From Catenaria anguillulae PL171 (taxonomy: Eukaryota; Blastocladiomycota; Blastocladiomycetes; Blastocladiales; Catenariaceae), in contig MCFL01000025.1 in assembly GCA_002102555.1 (NCBI GenBank), forward strand, positions 1 to 64,000: DNA of 64,000 nt, given 5' to 3'. The position numbers and the translations under genes were made by a program. Positions 1 to 10,637 of this stretch are shown here, piece by piece. A model generated the notes under the pieces. It made no database searches and had not been told where the DNA came from. It saw nothing but the letters and a program-made list of their open reading frames with translations. The first letter of the stretch is position 1. Each line of letters begins with the position of its first letter.

Positions 1-316
1 AACGAACCTGACAACAAAGTAAATCATGTAGTTTACTATGTCAGTAAAGATACGAATAGTCCGGCAGAGCGCACAAAAAATGGGGGGCGCCGAGGTTTTG
101 ATTGTTCCCCACAAAACGCGATGTTAGTATACATGTGCTTGCTGCCTGGACCATCGCAAGACCGATCCATTGAGATCCCGTTTCGCCAACACAGACTATA
201 CAAATCGACGGCCCGTTTCTCACACATGACGGGCATGTTTCGACCCATTGGGTCGTGACACGCCCGGCTCGGGTGAGACATTGGACGCGCAATCCCCAGT
301 GGCAAATGCGAATGGG
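1..316. other. upstream flank, no gene seen
   Basis: No coding sequence is supported here. The frame of the following gene is closed by a TGA at 227-229, so its first in-frame ATG is at 317. The short open frames on the other strand have no recognisable protein features. Confidence 0.5.
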
Positions 317-1948
317 ATGCTACCCGTGCGCCAATCGATTGACACGGCCAAGCATGCCGTAGCCGCTGCGTCGCTGCAGCTGGATCATGCCAAAGAGGTT
401 TGTATGTATTGCCGTCCCCTCCCAGTTATGATCACAAAATGTCTCACTCGTTCGCGTAACCAGAAAACTCGCCAATCCATCTATGAGTTTGCCCTGTCGC
501 GCATCGACACGCTCGAAGACGAGCAATTCTCTTGGCCGCACCTGCGCCAGAACCTCGAGCGCCTGTTTGGCTCGATCCAGCCGCTGCCCGACTTTGCGTT
601 TTGGGTCTACGACGTGCTCATGTGGACGCAGCCGCTCAAGACGGCATTTGTATTGGGCGTGTACTTGGTAGCGCTGTTTACTGGCCGGCTCATGGTGACG
701 GCAGGTGTTGTGGTGGCCATCACGCTCGTCTTCTATGGGGTCACTCAGGAGCGAGTGTTGGCGAGGATGGGGTTGAGGTGTTTATACATTGATGGTACGA
801 TACTCGAGCCGCTCATTTCACGCTCTCCCTGTCAGTGGGTCGTCTGACTTGGTTTCGTTAGCCCAGCGTCAACCTGCATTTGCAGACAAGTCACGCACTC
901 AACACATTGAGCGCCGAACCAACGAATCGTCGCTCGCCACACTGGCCAATCCCGACACGTCACCTCTGTATGCAAGCAACCTGCCGTCGGTTGTCGGCAG
1001 AGCCCTCACGGGCGAGGCAGGCGCCAACAAGAAAAAGGGCGCGACCGAGACTTGGGCCGATATCAAGGACAAGGTGTTGCCTGTGCTGCAGCTGCAGACG
1101 AGGGACACGGCCGATTTGGCGGAAAAGTGTTACAATATGATTACGTGGAAGCGGCCAAGGGCAACGCTCATGGCGATTGTGCAGTCGGGCATGCTGGTGC
1201 TGGTGTTGCATTGTGTGCCGTCCATGGTATTGCATCGCATGCTTGGTACGCACGAGTAAAAAAGGCCTTGTCATGCATCAAGTACTCAATCTGACGACTA
1301 GCTTTGTGTGAGTGCAACGCAGGGTTGCTCATTGCGCTCAACATCTTTGTGCTGGTTCCACTGCAACTCAAGTTCCCAAGGTACCGACGCATGTTTAGTC
1401 TCAACCACGTGCTCATGTGGCCGTTTCCCACGCACGCCGAGTGGGCGATTGAGCAGCTGGCCAAGGCGACGCAGCCACAAGTGACCATGGTTGAGTACCC
1501 AACCGATCCCGCAGACTTGTCTGATCCGGACCCAGCCAGTACTGGATCCTCTTCGACTTCAAACCAACCAGGGACAATGGCTGGACAACCGACAGTGACA
1601 ACCACAACGGCCGCGCGTGTCGACCACTTTTCCTGCACGCACAATGGCCAGTCTGGCACATTGGTGATCCGGTCGGGCGGCCACAACTTGCAATTCGTGT
1701 CGTCGACGTCGTCTTCCGCATCGCGAGCCCGTGGCAACGTCCTAAGCGTGCCCATGGCTGACATTGTGCGCATTCGCAAGGCCATGGACCGAGCGCTGTG
1801 GGTCATCAAGAACTACCAGCTCGAGGTGAATTTGCGGTCAGGCCAAGTGCTCGTGTTTGAGCATGTGCAACGGAGGGACGAGGCGTTTGGGTTGCTGGCT
1901 GCGGCGAGTAGTGACCCGAGGCGGCTGTGGCGGGTGCCTGGAACCTGA
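317..1948 (+). CDS. GRAM-domain multi-pass membrane protein, GRAMD4-like
   Basis: Four exons were placed: 317-397, 464-794, 862-1245 and 1302-1948 (480 aa). Introns are 66, 67 and 56 nt, with donors GTTTGT, GTACGA and GTACGC; exon lengths sum to a multiple of three. The first half has two hydrophobic hairpin-like regions, each introduced by a W-x-x-P motif (WTQPLKTAF and WKRPRATL). The C-terminal 120 residues fit a GRAM domain, a lipid-binding fold, ending in RRDEAFGLL. GRAM proteins with membrane anchors act at organelle membranes or contact sites. The tandem hairpins and C-terminal GRAM are seen directly; the GRAMD4 assignment is inference. The N-terminus is short, so an upstream exon could be missing. 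Confidence 0.7.
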
Positions 1949-2115
1949 GAGAGGAGCGACTCGCGGAAGGTACATATTCGAGGGACACAAGGAGGAGGAG
2001 AAGAAGAAAAACGAGGACTTGTATTTTGTGTGGCGTTGTTGATGATGAATGAATCTACACAAATGGATTGATACAAACAAACAAACTGGATGGACAAAAG
2101 AATACAAATGCGCGC

Positions 2116-3513
2116 TTACTCTTCAATCAGCACGGGCGCCTCAGCGGCGGCAACGGTCGCCTTGGCCTTACCCTTTGCCTTGAACGTGGGCTCTTCCACG
2201 TGCGGAATGGGGCTCGTCGACAGCACCGACCCGGCCAAGGGCGAACTTGGCCGCTGGGCAGACACGGACGACGCAGACCCGAGCCTGCGCGCTGCAGGAA
2301 TGGGCCACGAGCCAGTGCGCGCTGGCCCTGTTGGCGACGACGCCGACGCACGCGGTGGTGAGCGCGAGACGGACGAGGATGCAACGGGAACAATTGCGGC
2401 GTCCAGGTCCAAGTCCAGATCGTCGTCCGAGTCGCCCGCCTCGGACACGACAAATGGCGATGGCGGTGCAGACGAGTGAATGGACGATGCCGTCGACGAT
2501 GCAGAGTTTGTGCGGCGATGGCCGTGCAAGTTGCGCGTGGTTGTGATGGTGAGTCCCGTGGGCGCTGCACCCGCACGCGCGGCAAAGTGCGACACGCGCG
2601 GCGAGGGTGCGGGCGACGATGACCGGCTGCCCGAATGCAGGGGGTTCATGGATGCCAGAGTCACAATGGATGCATCATCGTCGTCTTGCAGGGACAAGGC
2701 AAAGCTGTTTCGGGACGAGGTCGTGGTCGTTTGAGCTTGCGCCAGCGGTGCATCACCAAGAGCAATCTCAATCTCGTCGGCCACCTTGGACCCGAACCGC
2801 TCGAGCTTGGTGGCCACATCCCTCAACAGTGTTTTCGTCTTTGCGGCCATCTGCGTGATGTCAATATCAATGTCGGGCAAGAAGGGCCGATCCTCGTCAT
2901 CATCGTTATCGTCGCCGTTGACGGCATCGTCCCACAGAGATTGCACCGTGATGGGCCCGAGCGACGACGTTGGCATGTCTGAGCGCATCATGCCGCTCAT
3001 GGCCACACCGGGTGTGAATGCGGCATAGTGTGCGGCAAGAAAGTCGCGGCTTTGCTCGGTAGTGCGATGGCGGGCCGGTTGCGGCTGCGGTTGGGTGCGC
3101 GCACGGGGAGGCGGTGACGGGGTCCGTGGGCGCATGGCAAAGTCTGGGTCCGTCATTTCCAGTAGCCTCGGAACGGTGGCGTCCACGTCGCCGCCTGTTT
3201 CGAGGTACACGGCTTGAATGAGATCCACTTGAATGGTTGGGAACATGGCATAGAGCTCGGGCGGGCACGGCGCCATGTTGGGGGCGCGCGGGCGGAAGGC
3301 GGAGGGCGAGGGAGCCGAGCTCGTGTCCGAGACAATGGATCGGGTCGAGAAGGCCGGAGAGGTGAACGTGGACGAGGTGGGCGACGGGCGCGGGCTCGGG
3401 CTCGGGCTCGGGTCCGAGAAGGTGGAGGAGAACCAGCGCGAGACGGAGGCCGAGACGCTCGACGAGATGGCGGCCAGCTCGTTGATGGTGGAGGAGGTGC
3501 TGGATGGGTTCAT
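2116..3513 (-). CDS. CUE-domain protein (ubiquitin binding)
   Basis: Single-exon gene of 465 aa. The start was taken at the methionine before NPSSTSS; a longer frame upstream adds only an unstructured leader. Residues about 85-130 form a CUE domain: PELYAMFPTI near its start and the leucine pair in VPRLLEM near its end. CUE domains bind monoubiquitin in sorting and quality control. An N-terminal Ser/Pro repeat (SPSPSPRPSP), a predicted amphipathic helix around AAKTKTLLRDVATKLERF, and acidic and Ser-rich stretches follow. No catalytic domain is visible, so it is probably an adaptor in the manner of yeast Cue5. It converges on the GRAM gene with a 167-bp gap. Confidence 0.75.
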   Translation of the reverse strand: MNPSSTSSTINELAAISSSVSASVSRWFSSTFSDPSPSPSPRPSPTSSTFTSPAFSTRSIVSDTSSAPSPSAFRPRAPNMAPCPPELYAMFPTIQVDLIQAVYLETGGDVDATVPRLLEMTDPDFAMRPRTPSPPPRARTQPQPQPARHRTTEQSRDFLAAHYAAFTPGVAMSGMMRSDMPTSSLGPITVQSLWDDAVNGDDNDDDEDRPFLPDIDIDITQMAAKTKTLLRDVATKLERFGSKVADEIEIALGDAPLAQAQTTTTSSRNSFALSLQDDDDASIVTLASMNPLHSGSRSSSPAPSPRVSHFAARAGAAPTGLTITTTRNLHGHRRTNSASSTASSIHSSAPPSPFVVSEAGDSDDDLDLDLDAAIVPVASSSVSRSPPRASASSPTGPARTGSWPIPAARRLGSASSVSAQRPSSPLAGSVLSTSPIPHVEEPTFKAKGKAKATVAAAEAPVLIEE

Positions 3514-4880
3514 GGTTGCAGTACGTTGGTGTGGTTGCCCGTCTAAGTGAAAAGTCTCTATGTACATACATAACGTGAGAGCGAAAGTGTAAAGTGGACA
3601 CAGATGGTGTCGTGCAAATGACATGGGGATTCTCCAGAGAGCAAGCCACACTCCTGGTTTTCGCTTGACTGGTCAGGCCGTCGATCCAATTGCAATGCAA
3701 CGAACCAAGCACAATTTCGTCTCACCGTCATTGGTGGACCAAGATTGTGACATGTACCGGTATTCATGGGAAACGGAAAACCAATAGGACGTCGCTTGGC
3801 GGTCTGTGCACGTGTCAGTGCGACCAAGCAGCAAGGCATACAAGTCGTAGCGGGATGTTGGTCGATTCTTTATCTTTGTTTTTGGCCAAGCTCTGCCCTT
3901 GCCCTACTGCAGCTGGTTTCGGGTGTCGGCCCTTTTACTATACCAATACCACTATGTACATACATTTGCTGTAGGCTGCAGATCCCCAAGGCTCTGACTG
4001 AGTGGTGGTACACACGGGCTGTTCTGAGCAGACGATCCCGCCACTAGGACTCCACCGGGACGGGGCAAGGGAACTCTTTTACTGCACGCGCTGCAGCAGA
4101 AGATGTCGGCACCAAGATGTGTATGTGTATTAAGAATACTTGCATAACAAGTCAGTGTGTTCTTGCTTGAGACACAAAGTGGACATGCCGATCCTAGCCT
4201 TGCATTGCAATCACTGATCAAAGCCAGATCATGGCCTGAAAGGCTGGGGAACCAATCAGTGGCCTGGGATGCAAGATCAATCGATCGGTTGCATCTGCGA
4301 GCCACCGATGGCGTCATGATTTTCGGTACCAGCCAAAGAATCAGTGAAGTCATTCTGGCCTTGACGACACACTCAAAAAGACGTCACCCCTCCGAGTCCT
4401 ACGCTCCGAGTTCGGGATCGAGCATCACAATTGAAATCATCCAGCCACAGGTATCCAATTGCAATGCACATGGTCTTGGCTCCAAGCACAAGCACTGTCT
4501 GCTGTTTCTTTTGCATACCGCGAAACTTGCCAGCAGCTCATCCTTGCCCATCGGCCCACCACAATCCACGATCCAGTCATCCATCACCATTGCCATTGCT
4601 GGCCGCCCGCTTCACCCACGAACAGTCTTTTGGACAACTTTGACAGGTGCATTCCACTGCCACCAGTTAGCCACACGGCAGCGTGCAGCGGCTCGGACTA
4701 TTTCTTGACTCTGAAGCAGGCCTAGGTGTGCTTTCGATTCATTGACTATGGATTTCTAATCATCCGAGAAGCTCAATCTGATGTCATCGCCGCACGTATT
4801 TCCTAGCACGAAGGAGACGATAAGCCGAACAACCTTGGCAAACTTGGAATCCAACAACCTTCATCCTTATTAAATCAACC
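3514..4880. other. intergenic, about 1.4 kb, divergent promoter region
   Basis: This stretch separates the CUE gene (-) from the bZIP gene (+), which are divergently transcribed. Several open frames of 60-180 codons occur on both strands, but none shows a domain, splice logic or protein-like composition. It may hold the 5' end of the bZIP gene, whose start is unresolved. Confidence 0.45.
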
Positions 4881-7026
4881 ATGACTCCGCCCGCGGCCCC
4901 CCTGCAGGGACCTGGCCAAGCAGCAAGACCTCCATGAAGTCAACCCCTTTGAACGGTCCTTTGCGTCTCCGCCACCTTCTTCGACTGCCTCAAACGCCGA
5001 CCTCCAGGCTCAAACTCTGCCTCGCGTGCATTCGCTGCATCGGGATCCTCGCTCAATCGGCCGTCCGATTCCAACGGCGACGCCGACTCGACCCTTGCGC
5101 CAATCGCTCCACCACGCAAAACCAAAGCGACCGGGACGACGTTGACCCTCGCTGCCGGGCATCCCGCCACCTGAAGTCCTCGAGTTCCTGCAAAAGCACC
5201 CGGACCACTCGCCAAAACCCTCGCTGCCCGGCATGAAGCACATTTCGCCTTCGCTCAACCTGCCCGACGATCTCGACAGGTTCAAGAACTGGGCCTCGCT
5301 TGCTGAAAAGTGGGGCCATCCGACCCAGGGCACGCCCCTGTCTCCCGGATCGCTCCTGTCTCTGGCCGCACCGCCGACAAGATCGGGTGCAAACACTCCT
5401 TCAGGGCTTTCGCGTCTCCTGGGCAACAGCCATTCTCCCGGGTCGAAATCAGTATCGCCCCCGCGACAGGCGTTCATGGGCATGAGCAGTAATGGTGGTG
5501 ATGCCGGTAGCAGCAGTGCTCATTCGTCTCCTGCGCTTGGCTTGCGCAGCTTGGATCCGCCTCAACCGAATAGCTCGAATGGCCTCAACGGAGCGTTTGT
5601 GACTGGGAAACCAAAGATCCCGCTTCCTGCTCGCCGACTGCCCAATTCGTCCTCCTTGTTCCAAATCGCGTCGCAAATTCCGACACCAACACCTATTTAC
5701 ACATCCTTGGCCGCCCGATCTTCTGCACCGCCTTCGGCCATGCATTCCGAGACATCGGCCGATTCCTCGAACGCTCAGCATGACAATGTGTCGTCGCTTG
5801 CCGACAACCCCATGAGTCCCGCGCAGCATCCCAGTTATCGGCTGCACCGTCACCTGCCTTGCTGGCTGTCTCTTCTCCTGCCCAGGCACCGACTGCCAGC
5901 GGCCCAACTCCCCCACCCACGTCTTCGTCCACGCCTTCCCAATTCCCATCTCCAGCCAAAAATAGCCATATGCCCATGCAAGCCCCCAACTCACTGCCCG
6001 TACCATCTTCTGGCATGCACGCATACTCGCACTCGCACCCACCCGCACCTCCCGGCGCATTTCCCGCCATGATGCCGCACACGAGCGCGGCGCCATTGCA
6101 GCCATTTGCACCGAGTCATGCATACCCGTACCCAGCTGCCAACGGCACCGGCCCGCCCATGTACTTTGCATCGCTCCCTCCGCCACCCCACTTGGCCTAC
6201 GCGTCGCACCCTCACCAACATCCAGTGCCGCCCTTTATGCACGCGCAGCAGCCGTTCCGGCCGCGGTCCGAGTCGCTGACGCCTGCCCCGGGCACGCCCG
6301 CACATCCGCCAGCATCGGCGCCAATGCCGGCCAGTTCCATGTCCATGTCGCCCGCACCAGCTTCGGCGGCGGCGCGTCTGCTACGCCCGCTCAGCAAAGT
6401 CCAATGCCGCCGCCGACGCAGCAGCTGCGGCAGGCGTACAATGAGCAAGGGGGGTTTGCGCATTACCAGCCCCAGCAGCAGCAACAGCAGCAGCATCACT
6501 TTGATCTATCGGACTTGCCGGCTGGGTTTTTGGGCCAGTCGCACGGGCCGACCGACATTACACGCTTGGGTGTCGAGCATATCCCGGTGATTCCGCCGCA
6601 AAAGAAGGGTAATACCAAGCGCAAGGTGGATTATGAGGCATTGGATGATAAACGCAAAGAGTTTTTGGAGCGCAATCGCAAAGGTACGCATCCCATTCTT
6701 TATACGGTTGCACTCAAGTCACTCACACATTGTCTATGGTCATCCCAGCCGCCATGAAATGCCGGCAACGGAAAAAGCAACAACTGACGCTCATGGAAAC
6801 CAAAGCGCAAGGATTCACTATCCACAATGAGCAACTGGACGCGCAGCTCAAAGTGTTTCGCAACGAGATTGAGCGGCTTCAAGCAGCACTTGCTCTGGCC
6901 AACGCAGCACATTGTGCGCCCACGGCCATGGCTGCGCTCGCGGTGCCGCCGCCGCCGCCCACGGCCGCCGTGTACACGAATGCGGCAGTGGATGCCATGG
7001 ATGTGGACGATGGGGAGGAGGGATAG
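4881..7026 (+). CDS. atf1: Atf1/AtfA-type bZIP transcription factor, frame-broken
   Basis: This is a stress-type CREB/ATF factor of the fungal Atf1 family. The N-terminus has the NPFERSFASPPP motif. A Gly/Ala-rich box leads to IPPPEVLEFLQKHP. A long Pro/Ser-rich middle and a Gln run at 6470-6496 follow. The C-terminal bZIP has KRKEFLERNRK, then KCRQRKKQ, then a leucine zipper. A 65-nt intron (6684-6748, donor GTACGC) splits the basic region in the usual ATF position. The conserved blocks lie in different frames: breaks fall near 4905, 5000, 5155, 5820 and 6375. No intron explains them, so sequence errors are likely. The first exon and the start at 4881 are uncertain. Expected role: dimer binding to CRE-like sites downstream of a stress MAP kinase. 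Confidence 0.8.
6684..6748 (+). other. intron inside the bZIP basic region
   Basis: GTACGC donor and CCCAG acceptor. Splicing joins the AAAG end of one exon to CCGCC and restores the ATF basic region in phase 1. This is a good internal check on the splice model used across the window. Confidence 0.85.
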
Positions 7027-7610
7027 GTCGGGAAAGAGAGAGTTGTTGGCTGTCATACCCGTACTTGTCGATTCTGTATTTGTCCATCTGTATGTTCTTT
7101 ATTCCACGTCTTTTATGGCTTGGTCACACCGCAGCATCTGTATGGCATACCTACCCTACCAAATGTAGAGGTTTTCTGCTGACTCGCAAATGACGTCGAG
7201 ATTGACGGCAACACTGGGCGAGCGATGGTTTCGTGAAGTGAGAGGATGTTGTGCACAGGTGAAACAGATTGTCTCTCGCGTGGCGCCGAATGAGGACGCG
7301 ATGCCAAGTCATGAAGGACAAGTCTCCAGATCATTCACGCCGTGCAAGCGCATGGGTGCAAACCGCTAGCTAAGGCACTGCCTATGCACGCCCGCACTCT
7401 GCCTTTCACTCAAGAGTAGACGATAAAAGGCTGGCGCACCCCATGCCCATCCCGACCTCCTGACCCTCAGTGACAATCACACCTCGCTTGCCTGCCCACT
7501 GCTCTGTTCAACTCGTAAGTTTCCTCCACCTTGCCGTTCTTCATCCTGCTGTACCAGCCGACTCGGACACTCATCGACCTCCCTCGTACCAGAACAAAAC
7601 CCCCCCAATC
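7027..7610. other. intergenic with possible 5' UTR intron of rvt
   Basis: No coding sequence is seen. A GTAAGT at 7515 and an ACCAG ending at 7557 could form a 43-nt intron in the leader of the reverse transcriptase gene; this is tentative. Confidence 0.35.
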
Positions 7611-10532
7611 ATGTCGCCCACCGCCTCTGCCTTGACCTCGTCGTCCCGCCTCAGTGAGATCTACTCCATCATCACCAACGCAAAGATCAACGAGTTCTCG
7701 GCCGTCAAGCTTCGCCTCGACTCCGAGTACGCATCGATCCTCTCGACTGCCGACGCTGCGGCCGCCAAGAACGACCTGATTGGTGAGCTGGACGCTCTGG
7801 TCCAAGGGCTCAAGGACCTGGCCATTTCGCAAACCAAGGTGCACCCGGACGTGGAAAACCTCGAAGATGTGGTCAAGCAGCTGCGCGCATCGCACGCGAT
7901 TGCACGCCCTGCAACGGCACGCCACTTGATTGCGCGGCTCAGGAACGAGATTGCCCAGGGAAAGCGCCGCACAGAGTATGCCTTGTTGTATGGCAAGGTG
8001 CTTGAGGAGCACGCGCGGTTCCAAGACAAGCACAAGAGCACTCAGGGTGGGTCGGACACGGACAGTGTGGGTAGCGGCGGCGACGAGTGGGATACGAGTG
8101 TGCCGTCGGCCTCGGTGGCGGCCATTTCCGCAAAGTACGCTGCCGAGCGCAAGGCCACGCTGGCAGAGTTTTCCGAGCGTGTGTTGGCGCCGCCCAAGAC
8201 GCTCGAGGGCCGCGACTCGCAGGCATTTGCGAGGTACTTGCGCGACCAAGTGTTTCGCCTGGACGACCCGGCGCACGCAAAGTTTCTCGACGACATGCGT
8301 GCCGAAACCAAGCGGTACGGTGAGGATCTCATCAAGTCGACCATTGCCCCGGACGCCGTGCGGTCCATGATCCTTGCCCTGTTGCAAACCGACTTGCTCG
8401 ATGCATCGCGCCAGAACGCGCTGCGTGAAATCAAGGACGATCCCGTTGTGCATGGCGAGCTCGCCGCCGTGCTCAACATGCAGCTGACCAACCTGGCCGT
8501 GTGGGCGTGGCCAAAGGAGGGCGTGCGCGTCGACTTGCGCCGCGCCATGAACGGAAAGTTCCGCATGTACATGGACGAGGATTTGGTCACGGCGCTGTTT
8601 TTGCAGTGGGTTGGCGTTGTGTGGTCAATCCGGTTCAAGCAAGTGTTTGAGCGCATTCATTCGTCCGTGCTGTGGGCGTCGGATGAGGAGCTCAAGGAGG
8701 CAACCAAGACCGGCGCAGGTGTGTGGTCCAGGGTCATCAAGGACCAGTCCACGTCCGTGGCCCGCGTGCGCAGGGAGTTTGTGGATTCCACCTTCATGGC
8801 GCAGTTGCCAGGGTCCATGGCCGATCAAGAGGGTGACCAGTGCGCGTATGAGGATAATGACGGCGCCGACGACAAGCCAAAGTCCGGGTCCATTTCCAGC
8901 GCAATCAAGCGCAAGCAAGATTTGGTGCATTTGCTGGGCGTGGATGCCTGGTTCCACCGCGTCACGACGCAAGACAAGCCCGATGCCGACCCGTTTGTTG
9001 TCGTGCGGACCGATTTCGAATGGTTTGGGCCCTCATTGCCGCACGGCCACTTGCTCGCCCTGCTCGACTTTTTCGGCGTCCCGCAAGTCTGGCAAGACTT
9101 TTTCCAGCGGTTCCTCGCTGCGCCAATGCTGCTTCCGGTACTCGACCAGCCCGCAGGCGAGTACGACCCAGTCCCACGTGTGCGTGCGGTGGGCGTCCCC
9201 ATGGGCCACTCCATCTCGACCTTGCTGGGCGAGACCATGTTGTTTGTGCTTGATTACTCGGTGGTGCGTGTAGGCGGCGTGACGTTTGCCCGGTTGCACG
9301 ACGATATTTGGCTGTGGGGATCCAAGGCCGACGCAGTCCAGCGCGCATGGGCCGTGTGCGAGGAGTTTGCCAAGGTGGCCGGCTTGGCGTTCAACGCGGA
9401 AAAGTCTGGTTCCGTGGCCTTGGGCGGCGGCAGCAACGCGGACAAGGCATGCGCTGGGTTGCCCCAGGGCTCGATCGCATGGGGGTTCCTCAAGTTGACG
9501 GCCGACGAGGATGCCGCGGGCAAGTGGACCATTGACCATGCCGAACTCGACACGCACGTGAACGAGCTGCGCGCGCGTCTGGACGCGGCGCCCACGGTGC
9601 TGTCGTGGGTCAATGCGTACAACAAGTATGTTCGGTTCATTGTGCGCAACTGCGGGTCCATCACGCAGCGCGACCACGCCCAGCAAGTCATTGATGCCCT
9701 TACGGAGTTCCACAAGCGCGTGTTCCCCAAGACGGGCGGCAATCCTGTGCGCGAGCTCGTCACGCGCATGTCGCGCCTCGGCCAAGTGGCGTCCACGGTC
9801 AATGCAGAGGAGATTCAGGATGCGTTTGCGCATTGGCCGTTGAGTCACGGTGGTGTCGAGCTGCTCAACCCGTTCATCGAGCCGCAGGCCGTGATTCTCG
9901 CCATGGACGACAATGTCGAGCTCAGCAACGGCGAGGACATGGCCTCCGACAAGTACATTCAAGAGCAGCTGCTTGCAAATGACGTGGTGATGTACCGCAA
10001 TGCTAAGAAGGATCACCAGGGGCAGCAAGCCGCGCGGCTGCTCAAGCGCAAGCTGGCCATGGGCGACATTGTGGACTTGGACGTGGATGTCGCGGACAAG
10101 AAGCGCAAGGTGGACGCCGAGAAGGTGATTGCTGAAGCCAAGGCAAATGGGATCGAGGTGCCCGACTTTCCCGAGCAGGACACGTGGATCCAAGACCGAC
10201 GCGAGTCACACTTTGCGCACTGGTACCACTGGTACACTTGGGCACGTACCGTCAAGGAGCCAAAGACCATGGAGGATATGGCAACGAGTTTGGGCGGCCA
10301 CTTGGAAGCGCTGGCGACTGAGCCGCGGCCCATGCCCAAGGGTCAGCGTGGACGTCGGCAGAGGACGGGCGAGCCGTTGCATGAGACGAGCGCGTATTGG
10401 AGCTGGGTTGTGGGCATGTACGGCGAGTCGCTGGTCAACGAGTTGGGCAGTTTGTCGTTTATTCCGTCGGATGTAGTCCCGCGGGCGATGGTTCAGGCGG
10501 TCAAGCGTGAAAAGATTGCGCAGGATTTGTAA
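7611..10532 (+). CDS. rvt: domesticated cellular reverse transcriptase (rvt family)
   Basis: Uninterrupted, intronless frame of 973 aa. Palm motifs appear in order. Motif A has aspartate D468 in RTDFEWFGPS. Motif B is VPMGHSISTLLGE. Motif C is RLHDDIWLWG, with the catalytic pair D564-D565. Motif D follows as EEFAKVAGLAFN. The RLHDD form, the MGHSISTLLGE block and the absence of endonuclease, integrase, RNase H or LTRs match rvt genes, single-copy RT-like cellular genes described in fungi and other groups, not a retrotransposon. The first 150 residues are helical and charged. The intact frame and full catalytic set imply selection. Its cellular role is not established; family members are reported to add nucleotides without a defined template. 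Confidence 0.85.
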   Translation: MSPTASALTSSSRLSEIYSIITNAKINEFSAVKLRLDSEYASILSTADAAAAKNDLIGELDALVQGLKDLAISQTKVHPDVENLEDVVKQLRASHAIARPATARHLIARLRNEIAQGKRRTEYALLYGKVLEEHARFQDKHKSTQGGSDTDSVGSGGDEWDTSVPSASVAAISAKYAAERKATLAEFSERVLAPPKTLEGRDSQAFARYLRDQVFRLDDPAHAKFLDDMRAETKRYGEDLIKSTIAPDAVRSMILALLQTDLLDASRQNALREIKDDPVVHGELAAVLNMQLTNLAVWAWPKEGVRVDLRRAMNGKFRMYMDEDLVTALFLQWVGVVWSIRFKQVFERIHSSVLWASDEELKEATKTGAGVWSRVIKDQSTSVARVRREFVDSTFMAQLPGSMADQEGDQCAYEDNDGADDKPKSGSISSAIKRKQDLVHLLGVDAWFHRVTTQDKPDADPFVVVRTDFEWFGPSLPHGHLLALLDFFGVPQVWQDFFQRFLAAPMLLPVLDQPAGEYDPVPRVRAVGVPMGHSISTLLGETMLFVLDYSVVRVGGVTFARLHDDIWLWGSKADAVQRAWAVCEEFAKVAGLAFNAEKSGSVALGGGSNADKACAGLPQGSIAWGFLKLTADEDAAGKWTIDHAELDTHVNELRARLDAAPTVLSWVNAYNKYVRFIVRNCGSITQRDHAQQVIDALTEFHKRVFPKTGGNPVRELVTRMSRLGQVASTVNAEEIQDAFAHWPLSHGGVELLNPFIEPQAVILAMDDNVELSNGEDMASDKYIQEQLLANDVVMYRNAKKDHQGQQAARLLKRKLAMGDIVDLDVDVADKKRKVDAEKVIAEAKANGIEVPDFPEQDTWIQDRRESHFAHWYHWYTWARTVKEPKTMEDMATSLGGHLEALATEPRPMPKGQRGRRQRTGEPLHETSAYWSWVVGMYGESLVNELGSLSFIPSDVVPRAMVQAVKREKIAQDL

Positions 10533-10637
10533 ATCGCATGTTTAGATTTGTCGGTGATGGTTAGTTTGACGTGATTGTATACGCAATGCATTGAGTTTTT
10601 GCCTTATCATCATAATATTTACATTCGGTTTGCTTTG
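10533..10637. terminator. short convergent intergenic region
   Basis: Only 105 bp separate the stops of the rvt gene (+) and the seven-helix gene (-), so both 3' ends must lie here or overlap. The segment is AT-rich (TATCATCATAATATTTA), fitting 3' end signals. Confidence 0.4.

Noticed and set aside
4157-4708. 183-codon plus frame in the CUE-bZIP gap
   Set aside because: Composition is unlike coding sequence here, there is no domain, and other frames are equally open.
5061-5170. Introns to explain the bZIP frame breaks
   Set aside because: No GT-AG pair removes the stop and restores both flanking conserved blocks; single-base indels fit better.
7611-10532. Non-LTR retrotransposon
   Set aside because: No endonuclease, no second open frame, no poly-A tail or flanking duplication, and the motif B and C forms match rvt genes.
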